A DNA stretch of 64,000 nucleotides from an uncultured Blautia sp. GTDB lineage: Bacteria > Bacillota > Clostridia > Lachnospirales > Lachnospiraceae. The stretch lies in contig UQHF01000006.1 of assembly GCA_900540785.1 (NCBI GenBank), forward strand, positions 58,811-122,810. The letters are read 5' to 3'. Below the pieces are notes generated by a model. That model was given only the letters and a program-made list of their open reading frames with translations. It was not told where the DNA came from and searched no databases. The position numbers and the translations under genes are program-made. Below, piece after piece: positions 57,891-64,000 of the stretch; position 1 is the stretch's first letter, and every line of letters starts with the position of its first letter.

Positions 57891-59168
57891 ATGATTAAGA
57901 AAGAAATGATTGCCATGCTTTTAGCCGGTGGACAGGGAAGCCGACTCGGAGTACTGACAAAGAAAGTAGCAAAACCGGCAGTTTCTTTTGGTGGAAAATA
58001 CCGTATCATCGATTTTCCTTTAAGCAACTGCATTAATTCCGGCATTGATACAGTAGGTGTTCTTACACAGTATCAGCCATTACGTTTAAACACCCATATC
58101 GGAATCGGCATTCCGTGGGATTTGGACAGAAATGAGGGCGGTGTAACCGTTCTTCCCCCATATGAAAAAAGTTCCAACAGCGAATGGTACACAGGAACAG
58201 CAAATGCAATTTTCCAGAACTTGGATTATATGGAACAGTATAATCCGGATTATGTTCTGATTTTATCAGGCGACCATATTTATAAAATGGATTACGAAGT
58301 TATGCTTGATTTCCATAAGGCGAATAAGGCTGATATTACAATTGCATGTATGCCTGTTCCAATTGAAGAGGCAAGCCGTTTTGGTATCATGGTGACAGAT
58401 GAGACAAGCCGTATTACAGAGTTTGAGGAAAAACCGGAGCATCCAAGCAGTAATCTTGCCTCTATGGGAATTTATATTTTCAGCTGGAAGGTTCTCAGAG
58501 ATGCACTGATCGCACTGAAAGATCAGCAGAGATGCGACTTTGGAAAACACATTCTTCCATACTGTAAAGAAAACGGACAGCGCCTTTTTGCTTACGAATA
58601 TAATGGCTACTGGAAAGATGTAGGAACGCTTGGTTCTTACTGGGAAGCAAATATGGAGCTGATTGATATTATTCCGGAGTTTAATCTTTATGAAGAATTC
58701 TGGAGAATTTATACAAAAGGCGACATTATTCCGCCACAGTATATTTCCGGAGATGCAGTCGTAGACCGCTGTCTCATAGGAGAAGGTGCAGAGATTTACG
58801 GAGAAGTACATAATTCTGTTATCGGACCGAATGTAGTGATTGGTAAGGGAAGCGTAATCAGAGATTCCATTATTATGAGAAATTCTATAGTTGGCGAGAA
58901 TGTAGTGATGGATAAATCTATTATCGCAGAGGATGTTGTTATTGGAAATAACGTAGTTCTGGGCTGTGGCGAGGAAGCGCCGAATGTGCTGAAACCGGCT
59001 GTCTATGCCTTTGGAATTGCAACTGTAGGTGAGCGAAGTGTTATTCCGGATAATGTACGTATTGGAAAGAATACAGCAATTTCCGGCGTTACAGTGCCGG
59101 AAGATTATCCGGACGGTTTACTGGAAAGCGGACAGGTAATTGCAGCAAAGGATGGTGACAAGGCATGA
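57891..59168 (+). CDS. glgC: Glucose-1-phosphate adenylyltransferase
   Basis: This 425-residue enzyme makes ADP-glucose for glycogen synthesis. It has the nucleotide-binding start MLLAGGQGSRLGVLTKK, VLILSGDHIYKMDY with the catalytic Asp, FEEKPEHPSSNLASMGIYIF and a C-terminal left-handed beta-helix (hexapeptide repeats such as VIGPNVVIGKGSVIRDSIIM). ATG 57891 follows AGAGGTGATT. It overlaps glgD by four bases (ATGA). Confidence 0.96.
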   Translation: MIKKEMIAMLLAGGQGSRLGVLTKKVAKPAVSFGGKYRIIDFPLSNCINSGIDTVGVLTQYQPLRLNTHIGIGIPWDLDRNEGGVTVLPPYEKSSNSEWYTGTANAIFQNLDYMEQYNPDYVLILSGDHIYKMDYEVMLDFHKANKADITIACMPVPIEEASRFGIMVTDETSRITEFEEKPEHPSSNLASMGIYIFSWKVLRDALIALKDQQRCDFGKHILPYCKENGQRLFAYEYNGYWKDVGTLGSYWEANMELIDIIPEFNLYEEFWRIYTKGDIIPPQYISGDAVVDRCLIGEGAEIYGEVHNSVIGPNVVIGKGSVIRDSIIMRNSIVGENVVMDKSIIAEDVVIGNNVVLGCGEEAPNVLKPAVYAFGIATVGERSVIPDNVRIGKNTAISGVTVPEDYPDGLLESGQVIAAKDGDKA

Positions 59169-60283
59169 GAGCAATCGGTATTATTTTAGCTGGCGGTAAC
59201 AACAACCGCATGAGAGAATTATCAAATAAAAGGGCAATTGCGGCAATGCCTATCGGCGGAAGTTACAGAAGCATTGACTTTGCCTTGAGCAATATGGCAA
59301 ATTCCCACATTCAGAAGGTTGCTGTTCTGACGCAGTATAATGCCCGTTCTCTGAATGAACATTTAAGTTCTTCCAAATGGTGGGACTTTGGGCGTAAGCA
59401 GGGAGGACTTTTTGTTTTTACACCTACAATTACAAAGGAAAACAGTCTGTGGTATCAGGGAACAGCAGATGCAATTTACCAGAATCTGAACTTCCTGAAG
59501 AACAGTCATGAGCCATACGTTGTCATTGCTTCCGGTGATGGTGTCTATAAACTGGATTACAATAAAGTTCTGGAATATCATATTGCAAAAAGAGCGGATA
59601 TTACAGTTGTATGCACAACTTGCCATAATCCGGCTGAAGTGGAGAGATTTGGTGTTCTTCGCATGAATGAAGACTGCAGAGTTGAAGAATTTGAGGAAAA
59701 ACCGATCGTTTCTTCTTATAATACTGTTTCTACAGGTATCTATATTATCAGAAGGAGACAGCTTATTGAGCTGATTGAGAAAGCGGCTTCCGAGGGAAGA
59801 ACAGATTTTGTATCTGATATTCTTATCCGTTATAAGAATCTGAAGAGAATCTACGGATATAAAATTGACACATACTGGAGCAACATTTCTACAGCAGATG
59901 CTTATTACAGAACAAATATGGCTTTCCTTGACCCGGAAATCCGTAATTATTTCTTTAAACAGGAGCCGGCGGTTAAAACCAAAATAGATGATCTTCCTCC
60001 TGCAAAATACAATCCGGGTGCGGATGTGAAAAACAGTCTGATTTCCAGCGGCTGTATCATCAATGGTACAGTGGAAAACTCTGTACTGTTCCGAAATGTT
60101 TTTGTTGGAAACAACTGTGTGATTAAAAACTCTGTCATTCTCAATGATGTATATCTGGGGGATAACACACATATTGAGAATTGCATTGTGGAGAGCAGGG
60201 ATACCATTCGGGCAAATTCCTATTACTGCGGCGAGGGAGAAGTAAAAATCGTTGTGGAGAAAAATGAGCGTTACGTATTATAA
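59165..60283 (+). CDS. glgD: Glucose-1-phosphate adenylyltransferase regulatory subunit GlgD
   Basis: This 372-residue protein is the GlgD partner that raises GlgC activity in Firmicutes. It is homologous to GlgC but with an altered nucleotide loop (LAGGNNNRMRELSNKRA) and IASGDGVYKLDYN in place of the GDHIYKMDY segment, which fits a regulatory rather than catalytic chain. The C-terminal hexapeptide helix (NSVILNDVYLGDNTHIENC) is present. Start overlaps glgC by four bases. Confidence 0.95.
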   Translation: MRAIGIILAGGNNNRMRELSNKRAIAAMPIGGSYRSIDFALSNMANSHIQKVAVLTQYNARSLNEHLSSSKWWDFGRKQGGLFVFTPTITKENSLWYQGTADAIYQNLNFLKNSHEPYVVIASGDGVYKLDYNKVLEYHIAKRADITVVCTTCHNPAEVERFGVLRMNEDCRVEEFEEKPIVSSYNTVSTGIYIIRRRQLIELIEKAASEGRTDFVSDILIRYKNLKRIYGYKIDTYWSNISTADAYYRTNMAFLDPEIRNYFFKQEPAVKTKIDDLPPAKYNPGADVKNSLISSGCIINGTVENSVLFRNVFVGNNCVIKNSVILNDVYLGDNTHIENCIVESRDTIRANSYYCGEGEVKIVVEKNERYVL

Positions 60284-60329
60284 GACTACAGGGTGACAGA
60301 ATACGGGCGAGACGAAAGGGGAAGCAAAA

Positions 60330-60620
60330 ATGAACATAACAGATGTACGTGTGAGAAAAGTTGCAAAAGAAGGCAAGATGAAAGCGGTAGTATCTATTAC
60401 CATAGACGAAGAATTTGTAGTACATGATATTAAAGTAATCGAAGGCGAGAAAGGGCTTTTTATTGCAATGCCCAGCAGAAAGGCTACAGATGGAGAGTAC
60501 CGCGATATTGCCCATCCTATTAATTCCGCCACAAGAGACAGAATTCAGAATATTATCCTGGAAAAATATGAAGAAGTAATGGCTGCAGAGCCGGAAGAAG
60601 AACCGGGAGCGGAAGAGTAA
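60330..60620 (+). CDS. spoVG: SpoVG family regulator
   Basis: This 96-residue protein is SpoVG, a small nucleic-acid-binding regulator of sporulation, septation and surface traits. It begins MNITDVRVRKVAKEGKMKAV and has SITIDEEFVVHDIKVIEG and FIAMPSRKATDGEYRDIAHP. AAGGGGAAG precedes the ATG. It suggests a spore-forming lineage. It follows glgD by 46 bases and may share its transcript. Confidence 0.96.
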   Translation: MNITDVRVRKVAKEGKMKAVVSITIDEEFVVHDIKVIEGEKGLFIAMPSRKATDGEYRDIAHPINSATRDRIQNIILEKYEEVMAAEPEEEPGAEE

Positions 60621-60678
60621 ACAAATAAAGGCAATCATTTCTTATCATGAAGGGAATGGAGAGTTGGTTTTAGAGGCG

Positions 60679-60711
60679 TCCCCAGGAGTGAGAACTCCTG
60701 GGGATGTTTTT
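60679..60711 (+). terminator. Terminator after spoVG
   Basis: TCCCCAGGAGT (60679-60689) pairs with ACTCCTGGGGA (60694-60704), loop GAGA, then TGTTTTTC. Confidence 0.92.
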
Positions 60712-60735
60712 CTGTGTACATCAGATAAAGCAGAT

Positions 60736-60844
60736 GGAAAATATAAATGCATTTCTGTAACAGATATAGACAGCCGTATGTCAAAATCAACGTGTTTGTG
60801 TTGACATACGGCGTCTATACTTGCAGATATACATTTATATTTCC
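60736..60844. repeat. Imperfect palindrome of about 105 bp (MITE-like)
   Basis: GCCGTATGTCAA and TTGACATACGGC form the inner 12-bp arms, extended by TATAGAC/GTCTATA. Outer arms AAATATAAATG (60739-60749) and CATTTATATTT (60832-60842) also pair. It has no T-tail. With the terminator and promoter it fills the 60621-60963 gap; no gene is seen there. Confidence 0.75.
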
Positions 60845-60904
60845 TGCCTGCGCATGGTAAAAATGGAAATATTACGTATTTGTTACAAAAATAAAATAAA
60901 AGTG

Positions 60905-60932
60905 TTGATTTCTGTGAAAAATGTGTTATACT
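60905..60932 (+). promoter_or_regulatory. Promoter of the 3D-domain protein gene
   Basis: TTGATT (60905-60910), 16 bases, then TATACT (60927-60932) with an extended TGT before it; 31 bases to the ATG. Confidence 0.75.
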
Positions 60933-60963
60933 TGACGTACATTAAAATTACGAGGTGTATATA

Positions 60964-62223
60964 ATGAAAAACAGAAAGTTTATTCCGCTGATGCTTGCAG
61001 GCGCGCTTGTATTTTCCATGAGCACATCTGCATATGCTTCAGGAACAGAGGCGGAAATTGCAAATATAGAGGCAGAACGTAACGCGGCGGAGGCAGAGCT
61101 TGCACAGGCACAGAATAATATCAGCAGCCTGGAAGGACAGAAACAGGAACTGGAAGGCTATCTTGCAGAGCTGAGCGCACAGTATGATGCGCTGACAAAT
61201 GAGATTTCAAAACTCAGCGTAGAGGCAGGAGAAAAAGAGAACGAATTAAAACAGTTAAAAAAAGATCTGGAAAAGGCAAAGGCGGCTGCAGAGAAGCAGT
61301 ATGAGGCGATGAAAATACGAATCGCGTATATGTATGAAAACGGAGGAACTTCCGCTCTGGAAATGCTCCTCTCAGCAGAAAACTTTGCAGATTTCCTTAA
61401 CAGGGCAAATAACATTATACAGATTTCTGATTACGACAGAAACATGCTGGAAAAATATGAGAACCTGCAGGCTTCTATTAAAGAGCAGGAGCAGAAAGCA
61501 GAAGAGGAAGCCGCGTCTATTAATACGCTGATGGCAGAACGTTCTTCAAAACAGCAGGAAGTACAGACACTTGTTTCCGGAACAAAAGATAACATCGCTT
61601 CTTATGTGAGCCAGATCAGTGCAACACAGGAGGAAGCCCAGGCTCTTATGAGCCAGATCAGCAGTGCAGACAACAGCATCGCGCTTCTTGTACAGCAGGC
61701 GGAGGCAGAACGCCAGGCAGAAGAAGCGGCAGCAGCCCAGCAGGCAGCAGAGGAAGAAAGCCAGGAGAGCAGCGAAGAAGATTACGGATATGATCCGGAG
61801 GAGGATACAACCGATTCTTCCAGCAGCTCCACAAGCAGCGATGTAGTGGTAGAAGAAGTTGAGGAAGAGTCTTATGAAGAACCTTCTCAGGAAACTTATA
61901 CGGAAGAGGAAGCACCGGCTGAAGATACAGGTTCTTCTTCCGGGCAGGGCACGTATCTTGGAAACTTTACACTTACAGCGTACTGTAACTGTGCGCAGTG
62001 CTGCGGAACAGCCGGCAATCTTACAGCAAGCGGAACGGTCCCCACATCAGGACATACTGTGGCAATGGCAGGAGTGCCGTTTGGAACACAGCTTTTAATC
62101 AACGGAACGGTGTATACAGTAGAAGACCTTGGAACACCTTATGGGCATGTGGATATTTATTTTGACAGTCATGCGGAAGCGTTAAGCTTCGGACTGCAGT
62201 CAGCAGAGGTATATCAGTTATAA
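60964..62223 (+). CDS. Secreted coiled-coil protein with C-terminal 3D domain (wall hydrolase)
   Basis: This 419-residue exported protein has a signal peptide (LMLAGALVFSMSTSAYAS), an N-terminal PcsB-like coiled-coil domain (about 28-250), an acidic Ser/Glu linker (about 250-340) and a 3D domain (about 345-419) with TLTAYCNCAQCCG and the three Asp motif (VEDLGT, HVDIYFDSHAEA). 3D domains occur in lytic transglycosylase-type wall hydrolases such as YocH and in Rpf-like factors. The coiled coil probably controls the hydrolase by contact with FtsEX or similar, as in PcsB. ATG 60964 follows CGAGGTG. Confidence 0.88.
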   Translation: MKNRKFIPLMLAGALVFSMSTSAYASGTEAEIANIEAERNAAEAELAQAQNNISSLEGQKQELEGYLAELSAQYDALTNEISKLSVEAGEKENELKQLKKDLEKAKAAAEKQYEAMKIRIAYMYENGGTSALEMLLSAENFADFLNRANNIIQISDYDRNMLEKYENLQASIKEQEQKAEEEAASINTLMAERSSKQQEVQTLVSGTKDNIASYVSQISATQEEAQALMSQISSADNSIALLVQQAEAERQAEEAAAAQQAAEEESQESSEEDYGYDPEEDTTDSSSSSTSSDVVVEEVEEESYEEPSQETYTEEEAPAEDTGSSSGQGTYLGNFTLTAYCNCAQCCGTAGNLTASGTVPTSGHTVAMAGVPFGTQLLINGTVYTVEDLGTPYGHVDIYFDSHAEALSFGLQSAEVYQL

Positions 62224-62258
62224 AATAAAGAATGACATGAAATAATGTGTATAATTAA

Positions 62259-62298
62259 AAAAGGCGTTTTGGAATTTTGGTATTCCGAAGCGCCTTTT
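62259..62298. terminator. Bidirectional terminator
   Basis: AAAAGGCG (62259-62266) pairs with CGCCTTTT (62291-62298), with a further TTGGAAT/ATTCCGAA stem inside, between convergent genes. Confidence 0.85.
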
Positions 62299-62345
62299 CT
62301 AAAATGAGTATGAAAAATAAAAAACATATGTGAAAATTATCTGTA

Positions 62346-63059
62346 TTAAAGGTAGGGCTCGCCCGGGATTTCCGGATAGCTTCCCATAGAGATCAAAAGC
62401 TCAAGACCAACCTGCCGCGCCTGTAAAACAGCTTCTTTTACGGCGCTGGCATCTCCTGACAGGGCGAGAATGACCTCATTGGAATGGCTGGTTCCTCTGT
62501 CTGGTGTCATGTAGCTGATGATGCGCACAGAAGAGGCCTTCATTGCCGTATCTGCCATCACAAGACCGATTGCGGCAGGGGAGCCTGCCATAAATCCAAA
62601 TGCCTGTCCCGGTTCTGCGTGGAAAGCTTTGGAGAGAGCCGGGCCTGCACTTGCGGAAAAAGCAAATTCCAGATGACCGGACTGGCTGATATACAGCTCG
62701 CCGGCATATTTATTTGTGAGGGAAAGCGATAATTCAATGGCGTGACGCACATCGGAAATATCATTTCCGCCCAGGACGATATAATTTCCATGACCGCCCC
62801 AGCCTTTTGTATCTCTTGGAAGTTCAATAGAGAGAACCTCTGTATTTGTTGCCTTTACTGCATCGTCCACAGCAGTAATCTGCCCTGCAGCTCCTGTTCT
62901 TGAACTTAAAAGCCCGAGACAGCGGTATTTTGTTCCTATATTCATTTCTTTCAGCAGGGTATCGTCGATACCGGAAATGACGAGTCCAATGGTATCAAGG
63001 ACAGCAGTTCCTACAAATTCTGTCCGTGTGCAGTGTGTGCTTATGCTGTGAACGTCCAT
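62346..63059 (-). CDS. PduB-like tandem-BMC microcompartment shell protein
   Basis: This 237-residue protein matches tandem-BMC shell proteins (PduB/EtuB type), which form trimeric tiles of bacterial microcompartments. Segments are EFVGTAVLDTIGLVISGIDD, KYRCLGLLSSRTGAAGQI, the family hallmark VKATNTEVLSIELPRDTKGW, GNYIVLGGNDISDV and TSHSNEVILALSGD. The start at 63059 follows ACAGGAG; the longer frame to 63095 has no ribosome site. No other shell protein, encapsulated enzyme or pdu/eut gene is within the window, so it looks like an orphan. Confidence 0.85.
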   Translation of the reverse strand: MDVHSISTHCTRTEFVGTAVLDTIGLVISGIDDTLLKEMNIGTKYRCLGLLSSRTGAAGQITAVDDAVKATNTEVLSIELPRDTKGWGGHGNYIVLGGNDISDVRHAIELSLSLTNKYAGELYISQSGHLEFAFSASAGPALSKAFHAEPGQAFGFMAGSPAAIGLVMADTAMKASSVRIISYMTPDRGTSHSNEVILALSGDASAVKEAVLQARQVGLELLISMGSYPEIPGEPYL

Positions 63060-63084
63060 GTGTATTTCTCCTGTTATCTTTATA

Positions 63085-63936
63085 TTATGCGGCACTTTCT
63101 GAAGCGTCGGCTGTTTCTTCCGGAGTAGTTTCTGCGGAAGTGCCGGGATCCTCCAAAGCGCCGGCTGTTCCTGCAGAAGTCATATCAATTTCCTGATAAT
63201 CTGCCAGATCATCAGGAAGCTCTACAGTGACTTCTTTTCCCGGATTTACATATGTGTAATCCATATCCATGTTAATTTTCATTTCTGTTCCCATAATATC
63301 CATAGTAAGAGGAACAGTCATTGTACTTGTCTCGAAATATCCGTCTTTATTTACTGAAGCGGTTCCCTTTACGTCGCCAATATCAATGGAAGCGTCTGTT
63401 CCCTGTACAAGTCCCTGAAAGGAAGACATTGCTGTGTCAACGAGGCTGCTCATTTTTTCTCCGTCGATGGTGAAGGTGAGAACCTGATCTTCCAGAGAGA
63501 TTTCCTTGAAATCTTCTTTTTTCATATCTGTCTGAAGACCTGTAGAAGCAAGCTCTTTCTGTGCCTGTTCCAGATCCATGAGGTACTTCATCTTTGTTCC
63601 CATGCTGTCTGCATAATAATAGCCGTCCGTATAGTAGACGTTCATATCCATTTCCTGCCCCTGTGCGCCTACTTTCATGGCCATGTTGATTTTCATATCA
63701 TCTGTATTCATGCCGCTCATTTTGGCGGTGGAGGAAGTGGTCATATCCATAGATTCTCCTGCAAGTTCAAGAGTCATATCAATATCATAAGTCATTTCCA
63801 TAGAAGAAAGCTCCGCCGTCTTTTTGGCAGCATCTGAGTAGACTGTAAACGGATCCTTTTTGCCGCAGCCTGTCATAGTGATCACGCCGGCACATGCCAG
63901 GAGCGCAAGAGTCATGTTAAAATATTTTTTCTTCAT
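63085..63936 (-). CDS. DUF6612-like lipoprotein
   Basis: This 283-residue lipoprotein has a signal peptide with lipobox TMTGC and an extracellular domain of the LolA-like/DUF6612 kind: two halves of long beta strands rich in Met and Thr (MEMTYDIDMTLELAGESMDM, INMDMDYTYVNPGKEVTVEL). The C-terminal tail is low-complexity (Ala/Glu/Thr). It may bind a lipid or surface ligand; function is unknown. The start at 63936 is chosen after GGCAGGT; extension to 63981 adds residues before a good signal peptide. It is 25 bases upstream of the shell-protein gene on the same strand. Confidence 0.8.
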   Translation of the reverse strand: MKKKYFNMTLALLACAGVITMTGCGKKDPFTVYSDAAKKTAELSSMEMTYDIDMTLELAGESMDMTTSSTAKMSGMNTDDMKINMAMKVGAQGQEMDMNVYYTDGYYYADSMGTKMKYLMDLEQAQKELASTGLQTDMKKEDFKEISLEDQVLTFTIDGEKMSSLVDTAMSSFQGLVQGTDASIDIGDVKGTASVNKDGYFETSTMTVPLTMDIMGTEMKINMDMDYTYVNPGKEVTVELPDDLADYQEIDMTSAGTAGALEDPGTSAETTPEETADASESAA

Positions 63937-64000
63937 ATACGTATACCTGCCACTCAAAATGTGATTAAACATACTCATCACATCGAGAAATTGAAGTCCT

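Overview
The window looks like a chromosomal segment of a low-to-mid GC Gram-positive gut anaerobe of the Lachnospiraceae (Blautia/Dorea type; the genus is a guess). The reasons are AGGAGG ribosome sites, TTGACA/TATAAT promoters, a GlgC-GlgD pair, SpoVG, a long PRPP synthetase, a type 2 GalT, DnaD and DnaC-like loaders, and several small families typical of Clostridia. No tRNA, rRNA, insertion sequence or CRISPR array was found.

Layout. 1-2.9 kb is the end of a phosphate-uptake operon (pstB-phoU-sensor kinase). 2.9-6.7 kb is an AT-rich accessory patch with an acetyltransferase, a small lipoprotein, a chimeric acetyltransferase/MarR pseudogene, a cyclase-family protein and unknown small proteins; it looks acquired and decaying. 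6.7-15.3 kb is a sugar-sensing and uptake unit: a YesN/YesM two-component system followed by a YtfQ-YtfR-YtfT-YjfF type ABC importer. 15.3-17.1 kb (minus strand) carries a methyltransferase and a YitT membrane protein. 17.2-25.6 kb holds an aminotransferase, an L,D-transpeptidase, Ddl, MurF, glucose-6-phosphate isomerase and a 2-hydroxyacid dehydrogenase. 25.8-29 kb has a divergent URO-D-like gene and AraC regulator beside intergenic tandem repeats. 29-36 kb is mixed: a B3/4 protein, HicAB toxin-antitoxin, rhomboid protease, sensorless kinase, HIT protein, sigma factor, inverted murG, DUF4367 and DUF6147 proteins.

36-43 kb holds a beta-CASP nuclease, a TSCPD protein, MTA/SAH nucleosidase, a methyltransferase and an 816-residue exported protein. 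43-48 kb is galK-galT plus a secreted SGNH esterase with InlB-type repeats. 48.5-52.6 kb is asnS followed by an SbcD/YhaO-like nuclease and a short YhaN-like ATPase. 52.6-57.6 kb (minus) is prs, a DnaC-like loader, a DnaD-like protein and murC. Between the DnaD-like gene and murC sits a dense cluster of DnaA boxes, the most striking non-coding signal here. 57.8-60.6 kb is glgC-glgD and spoVG. The end holds a 3D-domain wall hydrolase, a lone PduB-like microcompartment shell protein and a lipoprotein.

The other main non-coding structures are three intergenic arrays with helically similar periods (36, 51 and 52-53 bp), a weaker 50-bp array before glgC, a roughly 105-bp palindrome before the wall-hydrolase gene, and a multi-hairpin element near 7 kb. 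All functional statements are from reading the sequence; no database search was run.
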